Positions 45,994-55,636 are shown, numbered from the stretch's first letter. The stretch: 64,000 nt of DNA from an uncultured Caulobacterales bacterium (GCA_903837135.1 CAILTK010000106.1:1-64000); one strand, 5' to 3'. The notes: generated by a model from the sequence alone, not told the origin. Made by a program: numbers and translations.

Positions 45994-47454
45994 ATGACGA
46001 AATCATTCAACTTCGTGGCAGCGCTTGCCGCGCTAGCGGTTGTCGCGTTCACCCCGGCCGCGGGCTACACGCAGACTACGCAACAGAAGGCGCAGCAAGC
46101 CGCCGCACAGGCCGCCCAGCAGAAGGCGCAGCAACAGGCCGCTCAATTACGCGCTCAACAACAAGCGCAATTGGCTGCCGCGCAGGCTCAACTTAAGGCG
46201 CTCCAGGCGCAGCAGCAGGCGGCTTCTCAAACCCAAGCCGCGCAACAGAGGGCGCAGCAACAAGCGCAGGCTGCGCAACAGGCCGCGACACAGGCCGCCC
46301 AGCAGAGGGCGCAGCAGCAGGCGGCTTCTCAAGCCCAGGCCGCGCAGCAGGCAGCTCAACTCCGGGCGCAGCAGGCGCAGCTGGGAGCCGATCAGGCCAA
46401 GCTCCAGACGCTGCAAGCCCAGCAAGCCGCCCAGCAGAAGGCGCAGCAACAGGCCACAGCGCAGGCTCAAGCCGCACAGCAAGCTGCGCAACAGAGGGCG
46501 CAGCAACAAGCACAGTTAGCTGCGGACCAAGCCAGGCTTCAGGCGCTGCAAGCGCAACAAGCAGCTCAACAGAAGGCCCAGCAGGTCGCCGCCCAATCAC
46601 AGGCGGCGCAGCAAGCGGCTCAACTCCGGGCGCAGCAACAGGCGCAGCTGGCAGCCGATCAAGCCAAGCTCCAAGCGCTCCAAGCGCAGCAGGCTGCACT
46701 GGTCAGGAGTAACACGTCTGGGGGAGTGACAACCCCCGCCGTCGCAGGAGCTAACACTCCGACAAATCCCAAGAGTCAGGTTGCGGTTTCCCCATCGATT
46801 CAAACTGGCGCCCAGAAGATCGCGGTCACTCCGGTTCTACCTGCTGCGAATGGCTCGGCGACAAAGATTGCGAATTCGACGCCGGCAACCAACTCTCCCG
46901 AACCGTCCGGTACATCCAAGAGCAATCAACCACCGACTGCTGTGGCCCCACCGCTGTCCACAGGAGCGGACGTCTGGAAGCTTCCGCCACTTCAGCGAGG
47001 CGTCGTTATCGAAAAAACTGCCCTTGGTAGGGCTCCAAATCTGAGCAGTAGCGTACACAATTATCCAGTTATTGATGATTTTACAAACAATATAGCAACA
47101 TCGATAAAATCTATTGATTTGACAGCGAAGAGTTACGCTAACGTTAGTCAGCTCAAATCAAAAATTCGATCCTATGCTCGCACTCTTGACCAATTTGAAG
47201 GAGACCAAACCACCCGGGTAGCAGGTGAAGGTGCAATAGCTGGCAAGGAATTGCTCATCGCTGTGCCAAAGGGGGTAGCCACGGCAGTGCAAAAAGCAGC
47301 AATCACTGAGGTAACAGCAGAGCTCTCGGGTGAACTTCCGGGCGTTGGAATTAAAATCGTTGAAGTGGGAGGAACGGGTGCAGTTCCGGTTGTCGGTCAA
47401 ATACTCGCGGTCGCCCAGATGATTTTTACTCCGTCTAAAGCAATATCGAAATAA
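45994..47454 (+). CDS. Secreted Ala/Gln-repeat protein with CdiA-CT-like toxin domain
   Basis: 486 residues. A signal peptide (about 1-27) is followed by an Ala/Gln-rich repetitive stalk (about 28-235), a Pro/Thr/Ser-rich linker, and from about residue 350 a different domain: IATSIKSIDLTAKSYANVSQ, LKSKIRSYARTLDQFEGD, ELLIAVPKGVATAVQKAAI, GVGIKIVEVGG. This order is typical of a nuclease toxin domain found at the C-terminus of CdiA and other polymorphic toxins. GC content falls sharply at about base 47035, exactly where the domain begins. The next small low-GC gene is placed as an immunity gene. Confidence 0.7.
   Translation: MTKSFNFVAALAALAVVAFTPAAGYTQTTQQKAQQAAAQAAQQKAQQQAAQLRAQQQAQLAAAQAQLKALQAQQQAASQTQAAQQRAQQQAQAAQQAATQAAQQRAQQQAASQAQAAQQAAQLRAQQAQLGADQAKLQTLQAQQAAQQKAQQQATAQAQAAQQAAQQRAQQQAQLAADQARLQALQAQQAAQQKAQQVAAQSQAAQQAAQLRAQQQAQLAADQAKLQALQAQQAALVRSNTSGGVTTPAVAGANTPTNPKSQVAVSPSIQTGAQKIAVTPVLPAANGSATKIANSTPATNSPEPSGTSKSNQPPTAVAPPLSTGADVWKLPPLQRGVVIEKTALGRAPNLSSSVHNYPVIDDFTNNIATSIKSIDLTAKSYANVSQLKSKIRSYARTLDQFEGDQTTRVAGEGAIAGKELLIAVPKGVATAVQKAAITEVTAELSGELPGVGIKIVEVGGTGAVPVVGQILAVAQMIFTPSKAISK
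46078..46700 (+). repeat. Ala/Gln-coding tandem repeats
   Basis: Degenerate repeats of GCGCAGCAA-type codons encode recurring units such as QAQLAADQAKLQALQAQQAA, about three to four copies, with shorter QKAQQQA units between. Likely a long helical stalk; recombination-prone DNA. Confidence 0.8.
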
Positions 47455-47508
47455 ATATCGAATCTAGCTGAAATTAACAACGACATATCATTGAGTTATA
47501 ATTGTCGA

Positions 47509-47973
47509 ATGGATAAAGCAATTACAGTAGTGGCTATTTTAGTTGGGAGAAATAGGTGTGTGCTATTCCCATATTATTTGGATTTGGATAATCTGTCGAG
47601 CGTATTGGCCCTTCATGTGACGCTTTCTATGGCCGCTCCTTCGGAGGCTATTGTGAGTGCCTTGATTTCGATGGAGCAGGCATCTGCCACCGGAAACATC
47701 GGCTCAAACAAGGATAGAACAAGTTCCCGCGACGCAATGACCCACTATTACGAAGCTCTTGGTGAGCGAAGCGATAGCGGTGTTGCGAAGTCCTATCGAT
47801 CGCTATGGATTGTTCGGACCGCCGACTACTATCGACTGACACCTTCACAGCAGGGTAGGCGAGGTAAGCGCTATTTTCTTGGGCTGAAATTTGAGCAGAG
47901 CGTTAATGTTGACCCAGATCTCATTGGATTAGTTCTCAAAAATTGGATTGATCGGGGCGATTTGATCCCTTAG
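47509..47973 (+). CDS. Low-GC small gene, candidate immunity protein
   Basis: 154 residues from ATG 47509, soluble, with no signal peptide. The sequence (VVAILVGRNRCVLFPYYLDL, then YRSLWIVRTADYYRLTPSQQ) matches no family I know. It lies 54 bp after the toxin-like gene, shares its low GC and sits where CdiI-type immunity genes sit. An unrelated function is possible. Confidence 0.55.
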   Translation: MDKAITVVAILVGRNRCVLFPYYLDLDNLSSVLALHVTLSMAAPSEAIVSALISMEQASATGNIGSNKDRTSSRDAMTHYYEALGERSDSGVAKSYRSLWIVRTADYYRLTPSQQGRRGKRYFLGLKFEQSVNVDPDLIGLVLKNWIDRGDLIP

Positions 47974-48142
47974 CGTGGGCAATTCCGCAAGCGAATCTCA
48001 CTCAAGGGATACTGGGAAAGATCGCCAGCGCGACAAGAGATGCTGCCAAGGCGCGCGCAGAGTATTGGTTCTACACGGCGGCGTTTCGCAGCCCGTCAAC
48101 AAAGCGGGCCGCGACTGACTTCAGGGATGTTGGGGACATAGT

Positions 48143-48331
48143 TCAGGCTACAGGCCGCGACGCTCCCGCTCGCTGAGCATCAACGATCCTCCCTGCCATC
48201 TTCTGGGTGGCTTTCAGATCTCCCGTCGCCCACTCCGTGAGCTGATGTGCGAGGTCTTCCAAGCCGCAGGTTTGGACAACAGCTCGAACGTCGCGATGTA
48301 ATCCCCGCTTCCACGCCCTATGGAGCGGCAT
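48143..48331 (-). CDS. Possible 62-residue small protein
   Basis: ATG complement at 48329-48331 to TGA complement at 48143-48145. The product has a helical stretch TCGLEDLAHQLTEWATGDLK then ATQKMAGRIVDAQRA. No strong ribosome site. It may be real or a fragment of a longer lost gene. Confidence 0.3.
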   Translation of the reverse strand: MPLHRAWKRGLHRDVRAVVQTCGLEDLAHQLTEWATGDLKATQKMAGRIVDAQRAGASRPVA

Positions 48332-48360
48332 TTTGGAGAGATTCACATTGCAGTGCGTTA

Positions 48361-48397
48361 CGAGGCAGTGTTGTACCGAGGGTACAACACTGCCTCG
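48361..48397. promoter_or_regulatory. Perfect 17-bp palindrome upstream of the GHKL-HNH cluster
   Basis: CGAGGCAGTGTTGTACC 48361-48377 and GGTACAACACTGCCTCG 48381-48397 are exact inverted repeats around GAG. No T run follows, so a terminator is less likely than an operator. It lies 70 bp before ATG 48467. Confidence 0.6.
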
Positions 48398-48466
48398 TCC
48401 GTCTGATATGGCAATCTGAGCGCAAACTGCCAAGGTTGCGCCTCTTCGACAACGACGGTCGCGCCG

Positions 48467-49609
48467 ATGTTCATCCTAGTAGAAATCCCGTTCGCGGATC
48501 ACCGGCCCCTGGTCAAGGGCCATATGGGTCGGGTCCCTGCGCCGGACTGGACAGCGGATGATCCTGGCCGCGCTTTCATCCGAGGCTTCGGGAAGGTGGC
48601 CAGCCGGAACTCTGACGCCCTTGGCCTGCTCGGCGAGCGCTACTTCGCTGACTTCAATAACGCCGTGCGATTGCGCCGCCCGTTATCCCTACGCCAGGAT
48701 GGATGGCCGGCGAGCCTCGAAGCGGAGCTGCGCTTTCGAAGACTGTACTACGACGGTGAGATGGCGGGGCGCTTCGAGTTTGGATTCCTCGTCCACGACG
48801 ACGACGAAACTAAATTGGACCGGGTGCTGAAGGGGGTCCGGTTTGATCCCCGCGTGATTGCAGCGTCCGCCTTGGAGTCGCCGATCGGCGTGATCGTCCC
48901 CGACTTTGAGGAAGAGCCGACGACGATCCTCAAATGCCGCGACCTGTTGGGTCAGGCCTATCTTGCTGCAACCACCTTGAAAGCGAAGCTCAATGCATTT
49001 CCGCCCGGTGAGCTGAACGGCCGAGTGGTCGCCCTGGGCCCGCCGCTGGTGCACATCAGGATCGCCAATGGCCTGCAGACCGATGTCGGCCGCGATCGCA
49101 CTGACGCTGAAGGCACGGATGGGGCGGTCTATTTTACGTCCGCGGCCAAGTCGGACGTCCGGAATAATGTGGTGGTGCGCCTGTCGAAGGACGCCAGCGA
49201 CAAGGAGACGGCCGACGAACGCGCGGTGCGGGTGCTGTTCTCTCACCTGCACGCGCTGATCTTCGCCCAAAGCCATCTCCTGAAAGTGCGGGAGGCCCTG
49301 GACCTCGGCGGGCGCGCGCCGCTACATGAGGCGGTCACAACTATGATCAAGCGACTCGAGGCCTTCACGCCGGGCGATCCGAAGGATAAGGCAGACCAGG
49401 CGTTTGCTGAGGCTATGACCATCTGGGCGAAAGCCTACAAGGGCCGCAGCGAGGAGCTCACTAGAAAGCTCGCCGAGCTAGCGGAAATCGCCGAGAAGCC
49501 GACCCTCATCAAGTCCGGCATGTCCTATGCGAATTCGCTGTTCCAACTGGCATTGACCACGGGCGTTAAGGCCATCGTCGAACAGGGCGTGAAGGCGGGA
49601 GGTGGTTAA
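48467..49609 (+). CDS. Unknown 380-residue protein, first gene of the GHKL-HNH cluster
   Basis: 380 residues, soluble. The N-terminal half is strand-rich (RFRRLYYDGEMAGRFEFGFL, SPIGVIVPDF), with an HIRIANGLQTDVGRD segment near 195. The C-terminal half is helical (EERA-VRVLFSHLHALIFAQSH region, then a long coiled segment about 300-360) and ends in a weakly hydrophobic helix. No enzymatic motif is visible and I do not recognise the family. Same strand as the GHKL-HNH gene, 385 bp upstream. Confidence 0.65.
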   Translation: MFILVEIPFADHRPLVKGHMGRVPAPDWTADDPGRAFIRGFGKVASRNSDALGLLGERYFADFNNAVRLRRPLSLRQDGWPASLEAELRFRRLYYDGEMAGRFEFGFLVHDDDETKLDRVLKGVRFDPRVIAASALESPIGVIVPDFEEEPTTILKCRDLLGQAYLAATTLKAKLNAFPPGELNGRVVALGPPLVHIRIANGLQTDVGRDRTDAEGTDGAVYFTSAAKSDVRNNVVVRLSKDASDKETADERAVRVLFSHLHALIFAQSHLLKVREALDLGGRAPLHEAVTTMIKRLEAFTPGDPKDKADQAFAEAMTIWAKAYKGRSEELTRKLAELAEIAEKPTLIKSGMSYANSLFQLALTTGVKAIVEQGVKAGGG

Positions 49610-49994
49610 GGATGTCGGGCAGCGCCGAACGCTTAGCCCTTCTATTCCGTGTAGCGCAGCGCGCCGAAACCTATGCCATAAAGATGGGAGTACGAACCGT
49701 GTTTGTCAAGGCACCTCCGCCGAAACAGCGGCAAGCCTGTAGAGCGGCTCCGGATTCTGCGAGGCGTCTTCGCGCCAGTTGGCTCGGGCCCAAGTCCGCA
49801 ACGGGTCGAAAGGGCTCATCGGCCGGGCTGGGCTGAATGTCCACTTTTCGGCCACGTGCCAACGTCCGCTGAGAGCGCGATGCACACCTCGAAGCCGAGT
49901 CAGAGCAACCACCAACCTAACTTAGAAGCTTGAGCACGGAGCCACTACATACGATCCTGACCATCGATTTGGCTGGAAGAGGTTGCTGGCGCGG
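49610..49994. other. Intergenic region, no supported gene
   Basis: 385 bp between the 380-residue gene and the GHKL-HNH gene. Short frames are present but none is convincing. The length suggests that the large gene has its own promoter. Confidence 0.4.
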
Positions 49995-52900
49995 ATGGGT
50001 GGCGAGGTCCGGCATCAGGAGATAGATCCGATCGCTGTGATCGGGTCGTTTCTCGCCAACGTCGACCTGGACGACTTGGTCGTGGAGCTCGTGCAGAACG
50101 AGCTGGATGCCGGGTCATCACGGACCCACATCCATTTCGGGAAAAATGCCCTCACATGTGAAGGCGACGGCGCGCAGATCGATCAGGACGGGTGGCGTCG
50201 TTTGCGCCAGGTCGTGGGGGCGGGCGGCCGGGTGGCCCCGAAGGAAGACGGCATCGGCGCCAAGAACCACGGGCTCAGGACCGGTTACTGGCTCGGCGAC
50301 GAGATCATAGTCCAGTCCGCGCAGAACCGTATGCGGTTTCTGCTCTACGGCGATGGTCGCTCGAAGCCGGTCAATCCGGTCGCCATGGAGTCCGAGGATC
50401 CCTCCGCTCCGGTCGCAGGGACCCGGATAACCATCGCCTACAGGCGCAAGGAAGCGTTCCTCAACACGGCCGAGGGGCTGACCCTGGAGGCGGTCTCGAT
50501 CGATCGGCTCGGCAAGACATTCGACGGCGCTCTTCATCTGTCGAAACGACTTCTGTCAGCCGTTTCTGCAAGCCAGGGCCGGTACGAGCTCAGTCTGCAG
50601 TGGGCGGACAAGCCTCCTCACCTCTTCCGCTTCTCCAGGGCCGCCGGTCGTATCGCCGGCTGGCCCTCTCTGCTGCGTCGTTCAGCCGTCCAGGAAGGCG
50701 CCGAGGCCGACGCGGAATGGCAGGTCCGGGAGTTTTCGCTTCCGTTCGAGATCGACGTCGGCAGGAGCGACAGAGGCCGCGTGCCGAGGCTGTTCCGATT
50801 GAAGGACAAGGTGGTCGGCGAACTGTCCTTCGCAGTGAACGAGCGAGGACGACCGATCCCTGAACCCGGCAAGCTGAGGTATCCCATCGGTTATCCGGAC
50901 GGACAGGCCCACGCCTACACGGGATTCGGCTTTCACATCTCCGGGCCGTTCCACTCCGACACGCAGCGGCACGGTCTGGCTGGCGATCTTCCGCGCAATC
51001 GGTGTGTCCTGGCTGCCGCCCAGGCAGCGATGGTGACATACTTAAGAGAGCAGCTGTTGCCGCGATACGGCGTCCAGGCGCTCGCCCTGCTCCGCCGACC
51101 GGACCTTCCCGATCCGGAGGCCGAACGACTGATGGCGGCTCGGCTACTGGGGGCTGGCGCGCTTCTGGTCCACCAGCCTTCGGTCCCGGCTGATGCTCCT
51201 GTCCTCCTCGCCCGAGGCGCGACGGTCGTACTCGTCGTTCGGTTCGACCGGCCTGACGAAATCGCCGACGATCTCTTCGACACGGTGCCCCGGACCCATG
51301 GGCTGCTTGCGTCTGGAACTCCGCCTTTTCTAGTCACCGCCCTCAACAAGCTCGACAGCAGCAAGGTACGCATCTGGACCGACCTCGACGCCGTTGGCGA
51401 GCTTGTGGTCGAGGACGACGGCCGACGAGATCGGCTCAAGGCGAGGCGGTTGTCCCGGGACCGGCGCGACTGGATCGATCGCCGTCTGCAGATCCTTCAA
51501 GCCATTCAGAACCGTGACCTCTCGCTCTCGCAGGGGATCGTGCAGGACCTCCAGACGCGGGCGCTCTTCCCCACCGCTGACGGGGGGCTGGCAACCTGGC
51601 AGGAAATGCAGAGGTCGACGGATGACGTGCCCGAGGTGGGAGGCGTGCAACGGCCGATCCTTCTCTGCCGCGAGCTCTCCCGTCTCAGGATCTTCCGAGA
51701 AGGCCCTCTCCAGCTGAAGCCTTTCGGCCTGGACACCTACATCTCCAATCTTGATTTCGACGGCGCCGCTGATCAGTCCCGGCAGTCGTTCATCGAATGG
51801 CTCGTGGTCCACCACGCCCGCTTGCGATACCCGACCGTCAAGCGCGTGGCGGAGTACAGGGTCTGGCCGACCGCGCGAGGCAGCCACTGCGCCTTGTCCG
51901 AAATGGTCGCGCCACGGTCGGCAGCACTGGCGAAGCTCCTGCGCGAGGTGACGAACCAGCCGTCGGCGTGGTTGCTCGCTCAAGGGATCATCGGAGGTTC
52001 CGCATCGAGCGCCTTCTACATTCGCGCCACCCCGACGGAGGCGGAATTGGAGGCGTGGTACGAGCTGACGTCCGACCAGATCAAGGCGCTTGCCGACGGC
52101 GAAGACCGGGAGGCATTGCGCGCTTCGGTCGTGGCTCAGGAGCAGGGCCTCTTGCTCATGATGGATCACGAAAGACTCTCTCCCAGGGTCTCGGAGATCG
52201 CGTACGGCCATCACACGCTCTCGAGAACCAACGTCCTCACGTCGATCGAGGATCTTCACCTTCCTGTCCGAAAGGTCCTCGAGTGCAGGCTCGACCCGGG
52301 ATATCTCCCGGCGCTTTCAAACGAGAGGCTCTACCAACGACTGGACATCCAGCGTCATGCGAGCTCGATCGCGCTCATCGACGCCTTGGAGAACGACGCG
52401 AAGGGAGGTGACCTTCTCTTCCGTCGTCTTGCCGCTCTGGACGAGTGTGACGCCCTGGACGAGGTGGAGACCCGCGCGATCTTGCCTATCGGCGGAAAGC
52501 TCCTCCGACCCGATCAGGTGGCCCTGCCTGTTGGCACCGTAGGCGCCGAACTCTGGGGTGGCTGGAAAGTCATCTGGGCTATCGACCGATTGACTCCCGA
52601 GCGACAGCAACTGCTGGTGAAGGCAGGCGTGGCTAGACAGCTCACCGAGGCGCTCTCGGTCGGGTTCTTTAGCTGGCTCCAGACTAAGGACGCCACCACG
52701 CTCGAGACACATATCCGACAGGTCATGCGCCATTGGCGTGACGGCGCTCGAGGACCGCTCAAGTGGTGGACAGCCAGACCGACGCTGCGCTGCCTGCTGG
52801 TGCGCGGTCGCGGCGACCTTCTCGAGCTAGTCAGTAACCAACGAGCGGTCACGGCGCGAAGCCCGATCTACCTTCCTGACTTTCCTCAGATCCAGGAACA

Positions 52901-54134
52901 AATTCTTGAGCGCGATGCTGTCAGGCGCCTCGCGATCACCGACGTGGAAGGGGTAAGTGGCACGGTCTTCCAGGCCCTGAAGCGGGCCAAGGTAAAGTCG
53001 TTGAAAGCGAGCGTCGGGGCGCCTCGAAGCCTTTCCGTGGCGAGCGAGGTGCCTGCGCCGGATGTACTGGCCCGTGCGCTTCGCCGACTCCGGTCCGGAC
53101 GCATGAGCGAAGAACTGCCAAAGCGTCTCGAAAGGCAGGACATCAGTGAGGAATGGCTCCGTCCGCGCTGGCGGACGTTGGTGAAGAAGCTGACGGACGT
53201 CCGGTCTGGAAGATCGCTGTGGGCGACATTCGTCTTCGGAGGCCGCAGCTATGAAAGCCGATGGGCGAGTGGCGTCGAGACTCGTACCGGAAGTGTCTGG
53301 GTGGATGCCTCGGGCGAGACGCGGATGGACTTCTATGCTGCTCTGGCGGAGCATCTCCTGGACCTAGGAGCCCCGCCGTCAGCACCCTACGCCATGATGC
53401 AGGCCATCGAGACGCCCTTCTCCTCTGTATCGAGCGCGAAAGTGCAGGGAGGAGCGTGGGGCGGTTCTTCCGGCGACGATGACGAGGACGAGAAGGATCT
53501 TGATGCCGCCATCGCCGGCGGCGACCTGAAGGCCGGGCATGGGATAGCCTCCCAGGACTTCGCGCCGGTGACGCCCGAGCCCAAGCCGTTCAAGTCCAAC
53601 CGTAACTATACCGACGCCAAACACCGGCACCCCAAGAGCCCACCTTCGAGATCGGGTTCAGGCACGGATCGATTCAGAAACTCGCCGGAGGAGGCCGAAG
53701 AGATCGAGGCGCTCAAACGCCAGCACTACGGCCTCCACTGTCAGGCGTGTCTGGGGGCGCACGAGCCGGCGGAGCTGGCCCTTCCCCAGACCTATCTCTG
53801 GCTCGGGAGGTTTCGCCGCGGGATCCTGGAGGCCCACCATGTCGACCATCTGCAGAACGCGATGGGAGCCGCCAGAGGTGCCGGCAATCTCCTGATCCTA
53901 TGCGAGTATCATCACCAGTTGGTCGGCGACGGACTCGTGGGCGACATCGTGCGCCAAGCCTTACGCGAGGCGACCCCGCTGACACGCCACTTTGCGTCGG
54001 GAGACGGCTCCGGCGAGTTCAAGTTCTTCGCGGGCCTTCTCGCTGCGGTCACCCTAGATCGGGAGCCGTTCCGGATAGGCCTCTACTTCACCAAGGAGCA
54101 TGCCGAAGCATGGAGGCGGCGAGCGGCGCCCTAG
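49995..54134 (+). CDS. GHKL (Hsp90/MutL/MORC-like) ATPase fused to HNH endonuclease
   Basis: 1379 residues from ATG 49995 (GGAAGAGG lies 12 bp before; TTG 49983 is an alternative). N-terminal GHKL ATPase: N box ELVQNELDAGSS (31-42, Asn35), then EGDGAQIDQDGWRRL (56-70) as the G1-like turn, EDGIGAKNHGLRTGYWLGD (84-102) as the glycine-rich lid, and AGTRITIAYRR. A long middle (about 200-1200) has no motif I recognise. At about 1245-1315 an HNH nuclease reads HCQAC, LEAHHVDHLQNA and NLLILCEYHHQLVGDG. This joins an ATP-operated clamp-like domain to a DNase, reminiscent of prokaryotic MORC/MutL-like ATPases described in restriction-type systems. Confidence 0.85.
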   Translation: MGGEVRHQEIDPIAVIGSFLANVDLDDLVVELVQNELDAGSSRTHIHFGKNALTCEGDGAQIDQDGWRRLRQVVGAGGRVAPKEDGIGAKNHGLRTGYWLGDEIIVQSAQNRMRFLLYGDGRSKPVNPVAMESEDPSAPVAGTRITIAYRRKEAFLNTAEGLTLEAVSIDRLGKTFDGALHLSKRLLSAVSASQGRYELSLQWADKPPHLFRFSRAAGRIAGWPSLLRRSAVQEGAEADAEWQVREFSLPFEIDVGRSDRGRVPRLFRLKDKVVGELSFAVNERGRPIPEPGKLRYPIGYPDGQAHAYTGFGFHISGPFHSDTQRHGLAGDLPRNRCVLAAAQAAMVTYLREQLLPRYGVQALALLRRPDLPDPEAERLMAARLLGAGALLVHQPSVPADAPVLLARGATVVLVVRFDRPDEIADDLFDTVPRTHGLLASGTPPFLVTALNKLDSSKVRIWTDLDAVGELVVEDDGRRDRLKARRLSRDRRDWIDRRLQILQAIQNRDLSLSQGIVQDLQTRALFPTADGGLATWQEMQRSTDDVPEVGGVQRPILLCRELSRLRIFREGPLQLKPFGLDTYISNLDFDGAADQSRQSFIEWLVVHHARLRYPTVKRVAEYRVWPTARGSHCALSEMVAPRSAALAKLLREVTNQPSAWLLAQGIIGGSASSAFYIRATPTEAELEAWYELTSDQIKALADGEDREALRASVVAQEQGLLLMMDHERLSPRVSEIAYGHHTLSRTNVLTSIEDLHLPVRKVLECRLDPGYLPALSNERLYQRLDIQRHASSIALIDALENDAKGGDLLFRRLAALDECDALDEVETRAILPIGGKLLRPDQVALPVGTVGAELWGGWKVIWAIDRLTPERQQLLVKAGVARQLTEALSVGFFSWLQTKDATTLETHIRQVMRHWRDGARGPLKWWTARPTLRCLLVRGRGDLLELVSNQRAVTARSPIYLPDFPQIQEQILERDAVRRLAITDVEGVSGTVFQALKRAKVKSLKASVGAPRSLSVASEVPAPDVLARALRRLRSGRMSEELPKRLERQDISEEWLRPRWRTLVKKLTDVRSGRSLWATFVFGGRSYESRWASGVETRTGSVWVDASGETRMDFYAALAEHLLDLGAPPSAPYAMMQAIETPFSSVSSAKVQGGAWGGSSGDDDEDEKDLDAAIAGGDLKAGHGIASQDFAPVTPEPKPFKSNRNYTDAKHRHPKSPPSRSGSGTDRFRNSPEEAEEIEALKRQHYGLHCQACLGAHEPAELALPQTYLWLGRFRRGILEAHHVDHLQNAMGAARGAGNLLILCEYHHQLVGDGLVGDIVRQALREATPLTRHFASGDGSGEFKFFAGLLAAVTLDREPFRIGLYFTKEHAEAWRRRAAP

Positions 54135-54355
54135 TGACGCCAACGGCGCGATTGCCCATTGATCGGGGCGTTTCTCTCCGACCCCGCGGCCCGATATTCA
54201 TCTGGATGGAGAGCGGAGACGGCCGGCCGACCCTCGCGGCTGTAGAAGTAGGCGACGTTGAATGCCGGCATAGGGTGGTTGGGCCATGGGTCCAGCCACT
54301 CGACAGTCATACATGCTTGAACGAAGGTATTGCCATTCGGGGGAACGACTTCGGC

Positions 54356-55147
54356 ATGCCAGATCGGGTCACGGCTAATCGCGTCAAGGAATTTGTAACT
54401 CAGCTTGAAGGGCTCGGCGGCGCCTGCAGCAATCGCCGCCTCCGAGAAGCCTTGGGATGGGACGAGGCGTTTTACTGGAAGGTCCAAGGTCGGCTCGTCG
54501 GCAGCGGTCAGATCGTGCCCGGCCGCGGTCAAGGCGGATCAGTCCGTCTCACTATAGCGGAAACTGAGCCTGAAGCGACGCCGGAAGCGCGTGGCGAGTC
54601 AAAGCCCACCACGAAGCGCCGCTTGAAAGAGCGGCCGCTCTATCAGCCGATACGGACGACGCTCGAGCGCTGGATCAGCCGGTTCGGCTTCGACGACGTC
54701 CACATTGAGGAGACCCATTCCCAAGGGTCGAAACTCACCGGCGGCACGTTCACGCGTCCGGACATCACCGCTGCCGGGGTCCGCACCTACGTTTTCCTTC
54801 CCAAGCCACTTGAGATCATCACGTTCGAGATCAAATCACTCGAGGCTGTGGGCATCATGGGTGTGCTGGAAGCGATTGCGCACCGCGAGGCTGCCCACCG
54901 CTCCTACGTGATTTACGCGATATCTCGTGCAGCGTTTGAGAGCTCCGCCGAGGCCGAGCGAATTTTCGAGCTTAGCCAGAAGTATGGCATTGGCCTTGTG
55001 CTCACCGAAGACCCGTCCGAAGTCGAAACGTGGGAGATCGTGCTCGATGCGGTGCGACACGAGCCGGACCCTGCTCGTCTCGATCGGTTCTTGGGCGACC
55101 TGCCGAGTGACGTGATGAAAAAGCAACTTCACCGCTGGAAGACCTAA
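54356..55147 (+). CDS. Winged-helix plus PD-(D/E)XK-like nuclease protein
   Basis: 263 residues from ATG 54356. Residues about 5-65 look like a winged helix (NRVKEFVTQLEGLGGACSNR, then LGWDEAFYWKVQGRLVGSGQ). After a charged linker, residues about 95-250 show a restriction-endonuclease-like core: TRPDITAAG with Asp, then LEIITFEIKSLEAVGIMGVL with the ExK pair, and YVIYAI. A DNA-binding plus nuclease design fits the neighbouring GHKL-HNH gene, 221 bp upstream on the same strand. Confidence 0.75.
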   Translation: MPDRVTANRVKEFVTQLEGLGGACSNRRLREALGWDEAFYWKVQGRLVGSGQIVPGRGQGGSVRLTIAETEPEATPEARGESKPTTKRRLKERPLYQPIRTTLERWISRFGFDDVHIEETHSQGSKLTGGTFTRPDITAAGVRTYVFLPKPLEIITFEIKSLEAVGIMGVLEAIAHREAAHRSYVIYAISRAAFESSAEAERIFELSQKYGIGLVLTEDPSEVETWEIVLDAVRHEPDPARLDRFLGDLPSDVMKKQLHRWKT

Positions 55148-55492
55148 CACGCGGCATGTCGAGGTCCGTCAGCCACCTTCCGGCGCGGCGCAGAAGCAGC
55201 GCGCACCGCCAGTCGCCGCCGACATCTGGCCATCGGCACCGGGGCTGAATGTCTCGAATCTGACGCGATCCCAAGGTCCGCTCGGTGCGCGAAGGGGCCG
55301 AGCCGCACTTGCCAGTTTGGGTTTACGCGGCGGGATCCGTAGTAGCGTCCAACGCTCGGCGCGATCGGGGCAGAAGGCGGCAAGACAGATGGCGCCGGTG
55401 CCGACGCCGCCGAGACGGCTCTGTCTGAACACGCCCATCAGGCCAGAGTGGCAAGGCGCGACTTCGCCGTTGCGATCTGCGATAATGCCGAC
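55148..55492. other. Intergenic region, no supported gene
   Basis: 345 bp after the nuclease gene. Nothing recognisable; the frames on the minus strand lack starts and family features. Confidence 0.4.
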
Positions 55493-55624
55493 ATGAGCGA
55501 TCATCATGTCGGGGCTTTCATCACTATCGGAGCCGCCATCTTCGCCAGCATGGCTGGCGGGGCCATCGCGATCTTCGCCGCCATACGTAGCGTCCAGCCC
55601 GCGAGCGCCAAGACGCGCCTCTGA
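55493..55624 (+). CDS. 43-residue single-helix membrane peptide
   Basis: ATG 55493 to TGA 55622-55624. A hydrophobic helix (FITIGAAIFASMAGGAIAIF) is followed by a short basic tail. No strong ribosome site, so it may be spurious; it is converged on by the HNH gene. Confidence 0.4.
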   Translation: MSDHHVGAFITIGAAIFASMAGGAIAIFAAIRSVQPASAKTRL

Positions 55625-55636
55625 AGGCTCCGCGCT

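Noticed and set aside
46078-46700. CRISPR-like or tandem-repeat array
   Set aside because: The repeats are degenerate, in phase with codons and encode an Ala/Gln-rich stalk; there are no unique spacers.
54131-54532. Minus-strand frame overlapping the start of the winged-helix nuclease gene
   Set aside because: No ribosome site, overlaps a better-supported plus-strand gene, and no family resemblance.
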